Of a stretch of DNA of 64,000 nucleotides, positions 41,927 through 50,422 are shown one piece after another. The notes under the pieces are model-generated. The model searched no databases. It was given only the letters and a program-made list of their open reading frames with translations, and was not told where the DNA came from. This stretch comes from Curtobacterium pusillum. Its GTDB lineage: Bacteria > Actinomycetota > Actinomycetes > Actinomycetales > Microbacteriaceae. Position 1 is the stretch's first letter. Every line of letters begins with the position of its first letter. The stretch lies in assembly GCA_002025645.1 (NCBI GenBank), contig CP018783.1:2604001-2668000 (forward strand), read 5' to 3'. The translations under genes were made by a program, and so were the position numbers.

Positions 41927-42333
41927 CGGGTCGCCTCCTGTTCTGCGTCGGTGGTGGTCTCCGGGTCCTCGTCGGCGACCTCGTCGCGTTCGCGGCCGAT
42001 CGCGACGTCGGCCTCGTCGACCTCGACCTCGTCGGCGCGGGACAGCTTCCAGGAGCGGTGGATGAGGGCGAGCAGGAACGCACTGACCGCGAAGGTGATC
42101 ACGATCGCGGTGAGGGCGAACGCCTGCGGGAGCGGGTCGGCGATGCCCTCGGACGTCTTGCCGATCGGCGGGTCCCCGGCGGCACCGGACATCACGAGGA
42201 GCAGCAGGTTGAGCGCGTTGCCGAGCAGCAGGAAGCCGAGCAGCATCCGGGTCAGCGACCGTTCGAGCAGCAGGTAGACGCCGCAGGAGAACAGCACCGC
42301 CATCGCGATGACGAGCACGAGGGTGACGGTCAC
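41923..42333 (-). CDS. mrpC: Mrp Na+/H+ antiporter subunit C
   Basis: A 136-residue NuoK-like subunit with three helices. GVYLLLERSLTRMLLGFLLL and QAFALTAIVITFAVSAFLLA are family segments, the former carrying a conserved Glu. The C-terminal 35 residues are an acidic tail. The GTG start at 42333 overlaps the mrpA stop by four bases (GTGA). Confidence 0.92.
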   Translation of the reverse strand: MTVTLVLVIAMAVLFSCGVYLLLERSLTRMLLGFLLLGNALNLLLLVMSGAAGDPPIGKTSEGIADPLPQAFALTAIVITFAVSAFLLALIHRSWKLSRADEVEVDEADVAIGRERDEVADEDPETTTDAEQEATR

Positions 42334-45215
42334 GTGGCGCTCCCTTCCGGGGTGGGGGTCTCGAGCATGTCCTGCACGGGCGTCGAGGCGTCCGCCAGGC
42401 GCTGCCGGTCGACCTCGGCCCCGAGGCTGCGGAGGACGTCGAGCACCAGGCCGACGACCACGAGGTACACGCCGATGTCGAAGAACGTCGCCGTGACGAA
42501 CTCCACGTGCCCGAGCACCGGGACGGTCGCCTCGAAGAACTCCGAGTACAGGGCGTCCTTCCCGAAGAACATCGGCACGAGCGCGGTGATCGCGGCGGTG
42601 GCGACACCGAGCCCGAGCAGCCGACCGGCGCGGACCGGAGCCGCGGCGCCGAGTTCGGCCGGACCACCGGCGAGGTACCGGGCCGCGAGGGCGATGCCCG
42701 CGACGAGGCCGCCCGCGAAGCCGCCGCCCGCCGCGTTGTGCCCGGCGAACAGCAGGTACACGGACAGCACGATCAGGCCGTGGAACAGCAGGCGCACGAC
42801 GACGTCGAGCAGTGCCGAGCGCCCGGTCGGGATCGCGGCGCTCGTCGGCAGCCAGGCGCGGGGCTCGCCGTCGGGGCGGTGCTTGTCGGCCGCGACCGTC
42901 GAGGGGAGGTCGCGGAGACGGGGGAGCGTGTCCTCCCGCGAGTTCACGAAGATCAGGCTCGCGACACCGGTGGCCGCTGCGACCACGACGGTCAGCTCGC
43001 CGAGGGTGTCCCAGCCGCGGAGGTCCACCAGCGCCACGTTCACCACGTTCAGGCCGTGGCCGAACGAGCTCGTCAGTGCCGGCAGGTCCGGCCAGAGCGG
43101 CTCGGCGGTGCGGGCCGAGGCGGCGACGACCACGACGATCGCGAGGGTCACACCCGAGAGTGCGGCGAACAGCGCTCGGACGATCCGGAAGCGGGACGGG
43201 TTGGTCGTGGCGATCCGCGGGGGGAGCCGGCGGAGGACGAGCACGAACGCGATGAGCGTCACCGTCTCGACCACCATCTGCGTCAGCGCGAGGTCGACCG
43301 CGCCGTGCAGGACGAAGAGCACGGACATGCCGTACCCGGTCACCCCGACCAGGACCGCGGCCGCGAACCGGGTCTTCGCGGTGAGCACGGCGATCGCCGC
43401 GACGGACATCACGATGACCACGGGGACCTGGCCCCACGAGTCGGCGAACCGGACGTGGAACGCCCACGGGCCGCCGATGACCAGGTTGACGAGGGCGCCG
43501 GCGACGAACACCGACAGGATCACCGTCAGGTAGTAGGGGAGCGAACCGCGCTGGACCCCGGCGGTGAGGGCGGTCGCCCCGCGGTCGAGTCCGCGCATGA
43601 CGTGCCGGTAGATGCTCGACGCGCTCGGGAACCCTGCCAGACGGTGCTGCAGCGCCTCGACCGGGCGGCGCAGGGCGAAGAGTGCGAGACCACCGACGAG
43701 GGTGATCGCGGACAGGCCGAGCGCCGGCTCGAGGCCGTGCCAGAGGGCGAGGTGCGGGACCTCGCCGGGGAGTGCGGCGGCGCGCGCCGCGGGCTCGAGG
43801 CCGTGCGCCACCAACGGCGTCGCGATCCCGAGTGCGAGGCCGGTGAGCGCCAGGACCGACGGGACGACACCGAGCCCGTGCAGGGCGTGCGGCTCCGTGT
43901 CGGGCACCCCGGGCTTGCGGGCGAACGCGCCCCAGAGGAACCGGAGCGAGTACGCCACCGTCAGCACCGAACCGATCGTCACGCCGACGAGCGCGAACCA
44001 CGCCCAGCCGGCATCGGGGCCGTGCAGCGACTCGATGAACCCGGTGAGGACGGCCTCCTTCGCGACGAACCCGATCGTCGGCGGGATGCCGGCCATGGAC
44101 AGCAGCGCGAGGACCGCCACCACCGCGAGCCACGGGAGCTTCCGACCGAGCCCGCTCAGCTTCGCGAGGTCGCGGGTGCCGGTGACGTGGTCGATCGCCC
44201 CGACGACGAGGAACAGGGTCGACTTGAACGCCGCGTGCGCCACGAGCAGCGCGACCCCGCCGAGCGCGACCGCCGGTGCTCCCCACCCGGCGGCGAGGAC
44301 CAGGAACCCGAGCTGCGCGACCGTGCCGTAGGCGAGCAGGAGCTTGACGTCCGTCTGCCGGAGCGCCCGGTACCCGCCGATGAGCATGCCGGCGACACCG
44401 AGCAGGGTGATGGTCTCCCGCCACCCCTCGAGCAGCGCGAACGCGGGAGCCAGGCGGGCGACGAGGTAGATGCCCGCCTTCACCATCGCCGCGGCGTGCA
44501 GGTAGGCGCTGACCGGGGTGGGCGCGGCCATCGCGGCCGGGAGCCAGAAGTGGAAGGGGACGATCGCCGACTTCGTCAGGGCGCCGAGCAGCACGAGGAC
44601 CACGGAGACGGAGACGATCGTGCCCGTCGGCGGGTCTGCGATGATCCCGGAGAGCGAGGTGGTGCCCGCCGTGACCGAGAGCATCACGAGCCCGGCCAGC
44701 ATCGCGAGGCCGCCGGCCGTGGTGACGACGAGGGCCTGCATCGCGGCCGCACGGCTGGCGCGCTTCACCGAGTCGTGGCCGATGAGCAGGTAGGAGAAGA
44801 CCGTGGTGGCCTCCCACAGGACGAACAGGACGATGACGTCGTCGGCGACCACGAGGCCGTACATCGACCCGGCGAAGGCGGTGAGGACGCCGGCGAACCG
44901 ACCGAGTCCGGGTTCGTCGCGACCGAAGTACGACGCGCAGTAGACGAGCACGAGGGCACCGACCACCGAGACGACGAGGGCGAGCACCCACGACAGAGCG
45001 TCCATCCGCAGGGCGATCGCGAGGTCGAGCTGTGGCACCCACCCGAACCGCTCGGAGACACCGCCGTCCAACGCGGTCCGGGTCTGGGCCACGGTGAGGA
45101 CCGCGGCCGCTGCCGGTGCGAGGGCCGCCACGAAGAACACGCGGCGGCCGAGGACGGGGGTCAGGGCGGGGACGATCAGGGCGACGACCGCGAACGCGAC
45201 GAGGACGGTGACCAT
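42330..45215 (-). CDS. mrpA: Mrp Na+/H+ antiporter subunit A fused to subunit B
   Basis: A 961-residue membrane protein. Residues 1 to about 500 form the NuoL-like antiporter domain (LVLWEATTVFSYLLIGHDS-type block, PFHFWLPAAMAAPTPVSAYL). After the MrpA-specific C-terminal part, the last 150 or so residues carry the MrpB domain, marked by LFAGHNAAGGGFAGGLVAG and ending in the DVLRSLG region. This explains the absence of a separate mrpB gene; such fusion is common in actinobacteria. ATG 45215 starts the operon, which continues C, D, E, F, G with overlaps throughout. Confidence 0.93.
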   Translation of the reverse strand: MVTVLVAFAVVALIVPALTPVLGRRVFFVAALAPAAAAVLTVAQTRTALDGGVSERFGWVPQLDLAIALRMDALSWVLALVVSVVGALVLVYCASYFGRDEPGLGRFAGVLTAFAGSMYGLVVADDVIVLFVLWEATTVFSYLLIGHDSVKRASRAAAMQALVVTTAGGLAMLAGLVMLSVTAGTTSLSGIIADPPTGTIVSVSVVLVLLGALTKSAIVPFHFWLPAAMAAPTPVSAYLHAAAMVKAGIYLVARLAPAFALLEGWRETITLLGVAGMLIGGYRALRQTDVKLLLAYGTVAQLGFLVLAAGWGAPAVALGGVALLVAHAAFKSTLFLVVGAIDHVTGTRDLAKLSGLGRKLPWLAVVAVLALLSMAGIPPTIGFVAKEAVLTGFIESLHGPDAGWAWFALVGVTIGSVLTVAYSLRFLWGAFARKPGVPDTEPHALHGLGVVPSVLALTGLALGIATPLVAHGLEPAARAAALPGEVPHLALWHGLEPALGLSAITLVGGLALFALRRPVEALQHRLAGFPSASSIYRHVMRGLDRGATALTAGVQRGSLPYYLTVILSVFVAGALVNLVIGGPWAFHVRFADSWGQVPVVIVMSVAAIAVLTAKTRFAAAVLVGVTGYGMSVLFVLHGAVDLALTQMVVETVTLIAFVLVLRRLPPRIATTNPSRFRIVRALFAALSGVTLAIVVVVAASARTAEPLWPDLPALTSSFGHGLNVVNVALVDLRGWDTLGELTVVVAAATGVASLIFVNSREDTLPRLRDLPSTVAADKHRPDGEPRAWLPTSAAIPTGRSALLDVVVRLLFHGLIVLSVYLLFAGHNAAGGGFAGGLVAGIALAARYLAGGPAELGAAAPVRAGRLLGLGVATAAITALVPMFFGKDALYSEFFEATVPVLGHVEFVTATFFDIGVYLVVVGLVLDVLRSLGAEVDRQRLADASTPVQDMLETPTPEGSAT

Positions 45216-45324
45216 CGGACACCTCCTCGGGGTCGGGCTGCAGTCCGGCTCACTGGGCCCTCACAGCCTACGGAGCGCGCGATGTGGAGAGCCTGAGTGG
45301 ACGGACAGGGAGGCCGATCGAGGA

Positions 45325-46269
45325 TCAGGCCTGCAGGACCACTCTGCCCGCGCCGGTCCCGCCCTGTCCGGCCCAGGCTGACTCGACCTCCGCGAACCGC
45401 ACGCCCGTCGCGTCGACGCGGATCGTGCCGTCCGCGATCGCGGCGACGATCCCGGGCAGCTCCGCGACGAACGCGGCGCGACCGACCGAGCCCTGGCCGC
45501 TCCCGACGATCGTGAGGCCGGACGCACGGAGCGCGGCGGAGGGGATCCGTGCCTCCTGGCCGGCCGTCGACCCGATCGCGATCCAGTCGAGGCGACGACC
45601 GCGCTCGGACCGGGCCGTGACGAGTGCCCGCATGACATCCGCTGCGGGCTGTCCCCAGACGTAGTCGATGACGACGTCCACGTCGGCGGCCGCGGCGGCC
45701 ACGCCCTCGACGTCGTCGAGCGGGACGACGACGTCGGCACCGAGGTCGCGGAGTGCTGCGAGCCGGGCGGCGTCGCGGCCGCTCGCGACCACGTGCGACG
45801 CGCCGAGGTGCTTCGCGACCTGCACGGCGGCGGTGCCGGACGCCCCGGTCGCGCCGAGGACGAGCACACGGCTGCCGGGCTCGAACGTGATCCGACGGCG
45901 GAGGGCCACCCAGGACGACATCACCGGGTTGGCACCAGCGGCGATCGCGACCGGGTCGGCGCCGTCGGGCAGGGCGACGCTCGCGCGCGGGTCGACGGCG
46001 ACGCGTTCGGCCATCGACCCGCGGGTGTCGCTGCCGACGGCGAAGTAGCGGAGCGAGCCGTCCGGGAAACGCCCGACGCCGTCGACGCCGGGGATCAGTG
46101 GGAGCGAGCCCTCGCTCGTGTAGTGGGATCCGTCGGCCTGCGAGCGGACGCGCGGGTGGAGCCCGGCGGCGACGACCTCGACGACGACCTCGCCGTCCGC
46201 CGGGGTGGGCTCCGCGAACTCCTGCCAGGTCGGGGCGTGGCCGAAGGTGGTGACGACTGCTGCGTGCAT
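45325..46269 (-). CDS. Zinc-independent MDR-family oxidoreductase (quinone reductase type)
   Basis: A 314-residue medium-chain dehydrogenase without the catalytic or structural zinc ligands. The N-terminal domain contains AAGLHPRVRSQADGSHY, and the Rossmann fold starts at VLVLGATGASGTAAVQVAK (about 143-162). Relatives reduce quinones or enones with NADPH. ATG 46269 has AGGAGG upstream on the coding strand and is chosen over an in-frame ATG that would lie inside marR. It is divergent from marR with a strong double dyad between. Confidence 0.88.
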   Translation of the reverse strand: MHAAVVTTFGHAPTWQEFAEPTPADGEVVVEVVAAGLHPRVRSQADGSHYTSEGSLPLIPGVDGVGRFPDGSLRYFAVGSDTRGSMAERVAVDPRASVALPDGADPVAIAAGANPVMSSWVALRRRITFEPGSRVLVLGATGASGTAAVQVAKHLGASHVVASGRDAARLAALRDLGADVVVPLDDVEGVAAAAADVDVVIDYVWGQPAADVMRALVTARSERGRRLDWIAIGSTAGQEARIPSAALRASGLTIVGSGQGSVGRAAFVAELPGIVAAIADGTIRVDATGVRFAEVESAWAGQGGTGAGRVVLQA

Positions 46270-46285
46270 GGTGTCCTCCTGATGA

Positions 46286-46320
46286 TTCGTGTTACGAAAT
46301 AAAGTAGTTCGCAACACGAA
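46286..46320. promoter_or_regulatory. MarR operator, paired TTCGTGTTACGAA-type sites
   Basis: TTCGTGTTACGAA at 46286-46298 and TTCGCAACACGAA at 46308-46320 form an inverted repeat matching at 12 of 13 positions. Each half is itself nearly palindromic (TTCG...CGAA), suggesting two MarR dimers. It fills the gap between the divergent oxidoreductase and marR genes. Confidence 0.72.
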
Positions 46321-46342
46321 ACGAGTCAAGTAGGCTGGGCAC

Positions 46343-46759
46343 ATGCAGGAGATGACCGAGGACGAACTGCTCGTCGATGCACTCGGCGAGACGGCGTTCC
46401 GCACGATGGGGGCGCTGACCGGTATCGCCGCGGACGCCGGGGTCTCCCTGACGCAGCTGCGGGTGCTCGCGATCCTGCGCGATCGTCGGCTGCGGATCGG
46501 TGACCTGGCTGACTACCTCGGGCTCGAGCGGTCGACGATGACCGGCCTCGTCGCGCGCGCGTCGGCGAATGGGTTGCTCGCGCGGGAGCCCAACGCCGAG
46601 GACGCCCGCGCGGTCGACGTCGTGATCACGTCGGCCGGCCTCGAGGTCGCACGGTCGCTCGAGGCGGCGATGCGCGACGCACTGCTGCCCCTGACGACGC
46701 GGTTGCCGGTCGATGACCGGCGGTCGCTGCGCGACCTGCTCGGACGCATGCTGCGCTGA
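46343..46759 (+). CDS. MarR-family regulator
   Basis: A 138-residue winged-helix protein. LRIGDLADYLGLERSTMTGLVARASANG is the helix-turn-helix (about 53-80), EPNAEDARAVDVVITSAG is the wing. It should repress itself and the divergent oxidoreductase through the paired dyad in front. ATG 46343 is 22 bases after the operator, so binding would block the promoter. It is convergent with an SDR gene. Confidence 0.9.
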   Translation: MQEMTEDELLVDALGETAFRTMGALTGIAADAGVSLTQLRVLAILRDRRLRIGDLADYLGLERSTMTGLVARASANGLLAREPNAEDARAVDVVITSAGLEVARSLEAAMRDALLPLTTRLPVDDRRSLRDLLGRMLR

Positions 46760-46782
46760 CGGACGCTGACGCCGGTCAGCGC
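46753..46782. terminator. Hairpin between marR and SDR stops
   Basis: GCGCTGAC at 46753-46760 pairs with GTCAGCGC at 46775-46782; an alternative GCTGAC-GCCG-GTCAGC stem lies within it. It spans both stop codons of the convergent genes. There is no T-run, so termination is only suggested. Confidence 0.45.
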
Positions 46783-47525
46783 CCGTGCGCCCGGGACGGG
46801 ATCTGCGTCGCGAGCTTGCCGCCCGACACGTCGAGCAGCGTCCCGGTGATGTAGCCCGCGGCGTCGCTCGCCACGAACACGAGCAGGTCCGCGACGTCGT
46901 CCGGGGTCTCCCACCGCCGGAGCGACAGCGTGTCGAGCAGCCGGTCCTGCGCCTCCGTCGGCATCGTCGCGAAGCCGTTCATCGCCGTCGGCACCATGCC
47001 CGGTGCGTAGGCGTTCACGGTGATGTCCCACGGCCCGAGCTCCGACGCGAGCACCCGGGTGAAGGCCACGACGGCCGACTTCGAGGCCGCGTAGGCAGCG
47101 CTGCCGACGCTCGGCACGATCGCCGCGAAGGACGCCGCGTTGATGATCCGGCCGCGACCCGCCGCCTGCATCACCGGGGCGACGGCCTGGCTCATCAGGA
47201 ACGTGCCGCCGAGGTTGACGTCCATGCAGCGACGCCAGGCGTCCCACTCCAGCTCGGCGACGGTGCCCTCGACGTTGATGCCCGCGTTGTTCACGAGGAC
47301 GTCGATCGTGCCGTGCCGTTCGACGACCGTGTCCACGGCGGCATGGACGGAAGCGGGGTCGGCGACGTCGCAGACCACGTGCTCGAGCGGGAAGTCCGGC
47401 TCGAACGCGAGGTCGAGGGCGACGACGCGTGCTCCCTCGTCGGCGAAGCGCGAGGCGATACGGTGCCCGATGCCGCGGGCGGCCCCGGTCACGATGACGA
47501 CGCGGTCGGTCAGGTCGAGGTGCAT
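46776..47525 (-). CDS. SDR family oxidoreductase
   Basis: A 249-residue classical short-chain dehydrogenase. TGAARGIGHR is at residues 13-22, NNAGINVEG near 79-87, the catalytic Ser in INAASFAAI and YAASKSAV supplying Tyr and Lys. The C-terminus ends in the usual ITGTLLDVSGGKL block. ATG 47525 (MHLDLTDRVVIVTGA) follows CAGGAGCG on the coding strand. It is divergent from the SDR/GntR pair at 47597, sharing an operator, and may belong to the same sugar-acid or polyol pathway. Confidence 0.9.
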   Translation of the reverse strand: MHLDLTDRVVIVTGAARGIGHRIASRFADEGARVVALDLAFEPDFPLEHVVCDVADPASVHAAVDTVVERHGTIDVLVNNAGINVEGTVAELEWDAWRRCMDVNLGGTFLMSQAVAPVMQAAGRGRIINAASFAAIVPSVGSAAYAASKSAVVAFTRVLASELGPWDITVNAYAPGMVPTAMNGFATMPTEAQDRLLDTLSLRRWETPDDVADLLVFVASDAAGYITGTLLDVSGGKLATQIPSRAHGR

Positions 47526-47576
47526 CGGGCGCTCCTGTTCGTCGGGCAGGCCACGACCCAGGTCGACGGCGACTGC

Positions 47577-47591
47577 AATAGGCATACTATT
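47577..47591. promoter_or_regulatory. Candidate GntR operator AATAG-GCATA-CTATT
   Basis: A perfect 5+5 inverted repeat around GCATA, between two divergent SDR genes and five bases before the ATG at 47597. The FadR-like regulator encoded downstream is the likely ligand. FadR-family sites often have a central T-N1-5-A spaced dyad like this. Confidence 0.55.
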
Positions 47592-47596
47592 CCAGC

Positions 47597-48319
47597 ATGA
47601 CGGAGCAGCGAGTCCTGTGGATCACCGGCGGCGGCAGCGGCATGGGGGCCGCGAGTGCCCGGGCGGCGGCGGCCGACGGCTGGACCGTGGTGGTCAGCGG
47701 CCGACGACCCGAGGCGCTCGACGAGGTCGTCGCCGCGATCCGCGCCGACGGCGGCTCGGCCCGCGCCCTGCCGCTCGACGTCTCCGACGACGATGCCGTG
47801 CGCGCCGCTCGGGACGCAGTGCTCGCCGAGCACGGGCGGCTCGACGGGCTCGTGCTCGCCGCCGGCCTGAACGCCCCGCGGCGTCGGTGGGACGACCAGT
47901 CGGTGCCCGACTTCCGCGCGATCGTGGACACGAACCTCACGGCGGTCGTCTCCGTCGTCGACGCGGCGCTCCCCGCGCTGCGCGAGTCCGGCGGGGTGGT
48001 CGTCGTGGTGTCCTCGTACGCCGGGTGGTCGTTCCAGCCGGGTGCCGGGGTCGCCTACTCGGCGAGCAAGAGCGCCCTCGGCTCGGTCGTCCGGACACTC
48101 AACCAACAGGAGGCACCACACGGGGTCCGCGCCACGCACCTCTGCCCCGGCGACGTCGCGACCGACTTCCTCGACCAGCGGCCCTCGGTGCCGGACGACG
48201 CCGCCCGGGCCGTCATGCTCCAGCCGACCGACATCGCCCGGACCGTCTCGTTCGTGCTCGGGTCGCCCGCGCACGTGCGCATCGACGAACTCGTCGTGAG
48301 CCCGGTGTCGCAGCGGTGA
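47597..48319 (+). CDS. SDR family oxidoreductase
   Basis: A 240-residue short-chain dehydrogenase. TGGGSGMGAA is the nucleotide loop (residues 11-20). The NNAG motif is replaced by LAAGLNAP. The catalytic Tyr and Lys are in YSASKSALG. The C-terminal part HVRIDELVVSPVSQR is typical of this subgroup. Start ATG 47597 comes right after the operator dyad. The stop overlaps the GntR gene's GTG start by four bases. Confidence 0.88.
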   Translation: MTEQRVLWITGGGSGMGAASARAAAADGWTVVVSGRRPEALDEVVAAIRADGGSARALPLDVSDDDAVRAARDAVLAEHGRLDGLVLAAGLNAPRRRWDDQSVPDFRAIVDTNLTAVVSVVDAALPALRESGGVVVVVSSYAGWSFQPGAGVAYSASKSALGSVVRTLNQQEAPHGVRATHLCPGDVATDFLDQRPSVPDDAARAVMLQPTDIARTVSFVLGSPAHVRIDELVVSPVSQR

Positions 48320-48975
48320 CCAGCACGTTCGACCGGGTGCTCGACGAGCTCGGCGCCGCGGTCGTCACCGGAGCGCACCCGGCGTGGGAACGTCGCAGCA
48401 TCGACCAGCTCGTCGAACGCACCGGGGCGAGTCGCAGCATCGTCCGGGAGGCTGTCCGCGTCCTGGTCGGCCTCGGACTGCTGACCGCCCGACGCCGCGT
48501 CGGCGTCGTCGCGGTGCCGATCGGCATGTGGGATGTCTCCGATCCGCGCGTGGTCGGGTGGCGACTCGCCGGACCGGACCGCGACCAGGTGCTCGCCGAA
48601 CTGCGCGCCCTGCGGCGCGCGATCGAACCCGCCGCGGCCGCGGCAGCCGCGGAGCGCGCGTCGGACGCGTCCTGCCGGGACCGACTGGAGGCGCTGCTCG
48701 CCGCCGCCGACCGTCTCGCCGCCGCCACCGGCCCCGATGACGCTGCCGCGTTCCTCCAGGCCGATCGGGAGCTGCACCGCAGGATCCTGGGGATGTCGGG
48801 CAACGCGCTGTTCCGCCACCTCGGCGGTGTGGTGGACCGTGCGCTCGACGAGCGCGCCGGCATCGGCCCGGACCTGCACGACATCGGACTGCACGTCGCG
48901 GTCGCTCGAGCGATCGCGGCAGGTGACGCCTCGGCTGCGTCGGCGGCGATGCGGGAGATCATCGACCGGGCCTGA
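48316..48975 (+). CDS. GntR regulator of the FadR type
   Basis: A 219-residue protein: an N-terminal winged helix (about 25-65, RSIDQLVERTGASRSIVREAV) and an all-helical FCD ligand domain with metal-ligand candidates in DRELHRRILGMSGN and DLHDIGLHVAVARAIAAGD. FCD regulators usually sense sugar acids or carboxylates. GTG 48316 lies in a GTGA overlap with the SDR stop. It most likely controls this SDR, the divergent SDR and itself through the AATAG-GCATA-CTATT dyad. Confidence 0.88.
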   Translation: MTSTFDRVLDELGAAVVTGAHPAWERRSIDQLVERTGASRSIVREAVRVLVGLGLLTARRRVGVVAVPIGMWDVSDPRVVGWRLAGPDRDQVLAELRALRRAIEPAAAAAAAERASDASCRDRLEALLAAADRLAAATGPDDAAAFLQADRELHRRILGMSGNALFRHLGGVVDRALDERAGIGPDLHDIGLHVAVARAIAAGDASAASAAMREIIDRA

Positions 48976-49023
48976 GCCGAACGGTCGGTGCGGATGTCGA
49001 CACGCCGTGCTCGACCGCGCAGT

Positions 49024-49041
49024 ATCTGATATCCAGTGATG
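49024..49041. promoter_or_regulatory. Imperfect dyad before the GntR pair
   Basis: TATCTGATATCCAGTGAT contains the near-palindrome CTGATATCCAG. It lies 17 bases before ATG 49058 in an AT-rich patch that could also hold the promoter. Autoregulation by the following GntR protein is possible. Confidence 0.35.
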
Positions 49042-49057
49042 GCTTTATGCTGTGTGC

Positions 49058-49717
49058 ATGCCGATCCCGAAGCCGACCCGTCCGGCGAAGCGACTGCTGC
49101 TCCGTGACGTCGTGTTCGCGAAACTGCGCGATGCGATCGTGAGCGGGCAGTTGCAGCCGGGGGAGACGATCAGCGAGTCCGACGTCGAGTCGTGGGCGAA
49201 CGCGTCCCGGACCCCGGTGCGCGAGGCGATCGACCGGCTGGCAGCAGTGGGGCTCGTCGACGTGCTGCCGCAGCGCGGGACCCTCGTCGCCGACCTCGAC
49301 CCGCGCCGGGCGTCGTCGTCGTTCTCCCTGCTCGGTGAGCTGCTCGCCGTGTCGTCGCGGATCGTCGTCCCGGCAACGTCGGTCTCCCAGCGCGACGCCG
49401 TCGTGCGGCGCACGCGGTCCGTCCGGTCGGCGACCGATCTGATCGCTGAGGACGGCGTCTTCGACACACTCGTCGGGGTCATCGGCAACCCACGACTCCG
49501 GCAGGCGTGGGACGAACTCGTGCCGCACGTGCTCCGGACCTGGACGATCGCGCCCGAGCGCACGCCGTCGCTGGACGAACTCGACCTGGACGGATTCGCC
49601 GCTGCGGTGGCGGACGGTGACGGCGACCACGCCGAGGCCGTCCTCCGCCACTGGTTCGACGCCCACGACGCACACCCACGAACCGTGCTCGGAGCACGTG
49701 CCCAGGAGACGATCTGA
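49058..49717 (+). CDS. GntR-family regulator, tandem copy 1
   Basis: A 219-residue regulator with an N-terminal GntR winged helix: LLRDVVFAKLRDAIVSGQL leads to NASRTPVREAIDRLAAVGL (about 50-70) and a wing DVLPQRGTLVADLD. The C-terminal helical domain is short and lacks the full FCD metal triad. It resembles the genes at 49717 and 60574 in layout. ATG 49058 is used, two codons after a weaker GTG 49052. The stop overlaps the next GntR gene by one base. Confidence 0.85.
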   Translation: MPIPKPTRPAKRLLLRDVVFAKLRDAIVSGQLQPGETISESDVESWANASRTPVREAIDRLAAVGLVDVLPQRGTLVADLDPRRASSSFSLLGELLAVSSRIVVPATSVSQRDAVVRRTRSVRSATDLIAEDGVFDTLVGVIGNPRLRQAWDELVPHVLRTWTIAPERTPSLDELDLDGFAAAVADGDGDHAEAVLRHWFDAHDAHPRTVLGARAQETI

Positions 49718-50403
49718 TGCCGCTCCCCGGAAGCGCCGAGCGGCCGGCCGGTCGCACCTTCCTCCGTGACCGGGCGTACGACGCCATGTTCGACGCGATC
49801 CAGTCGGGTCAGCTCCTCCCCGGCGAGGTGCTGCGCGACGAGGAACTGATGGCGTGGCTCGGGATGTCCCGCACGCCGATCCGGCACGCGCTGATCCGTC
49901 TCGCCGAGTCCGGCCTCATCGAGATGTCGGCCGGCCGGCAGACGACGGTCGCCGAGCTCGCGCCGGATCGCACGAACCGAGCGCTGTTCGTGTCGGCGAT
50001 GTTCAACGAGTACGCAGCTCGCAGGGTGGTCGGGACTGACGTGCGTGCCATCGCAGAAGCGCTCACCGCCCGGCGCGACGAGGTGCGGGCCGGTGTCGAT
50101 TCCGGGGACGGGCTCCGTATCGCACGCGGCGTGAGCGCGTTCTTCCGCGTCCTCACGGAGCGGGTCGGCAACGCGGAGCTCGACGGCCAGGTCGGACGCA
50201 TCGACACCGAGCTCGCGCGGTTCCTCTCCCCGGGTGGTGGGGTCACGACGGTGGACGTCCAGGCCCTCCGGTCCACCGTCGACGTGGTGCACGACGCGGT
50301 GCTGGCCGGCGAGCTCTCCGCCGTCCTGGACGCGTTCCAGGCCCTCTACGTCCCCACGCGCGAGGGCTTCCTCTCGCGGTTCCGGGAGCCCGAGATCGAC
50401 TGA
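49717..50403 (+). CDS. GntR-family regulator, tandem copy 2
   Basis: A 228-residue paralogue of the preceding gene: FLRDRAYDAMFDAIQSGQL, then LGMSRTPIRHALIRLAESGL and the wing EMSAGRQTTVAELA. The C-terminal helical domain is again short and divergent. ATG 49717 is in a TGATG overlap. Two adjacent coupled GntR genes might form a heterodimer or act in sequence; the downstream SMP-30 gene begins 20 bases after the stop, suggesting one operon. Confidence 0.84.
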   Translation: MPLPGSAERPAGRTFLRDRAYDAMFDAIQSGQLLPGEVLRDEELMAWLGMSRTPIRHALIRLAESGLIEMSAGRQTTVAELAPDRTNRALFVSAMFNEYAARRVVGTDVRAIAEALTARRDEVRAGVDSGDGLRIARGVSAFFRVLTERVGNAELDGQVGRIDTELARFLSPGGGVTTVDVQALRSTVDVVHDAVLAGELSAVLDAFQALYVPTREGFLSRFREPEID

Positions 50404-50422
50404 ACCGGCATACGCTGGCGGC

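Noticed and set aside
41923..45222. Second long minus-strand frame covering mrpA in another phase and running into mrpC
   Set aside because: Only its last 136 codons are real (mrpC). The part before is Arg/Pro-rich and mrpA occupies the correct frame.
42507..45296. Plus-strand open frame of over 900 codons opposite mrpA
   Set aside because: Translation is an Arg/Asp/Glu/Gly-rich repetitive string, the usual shadow of a hydrophobic membrane protein on the other strand.
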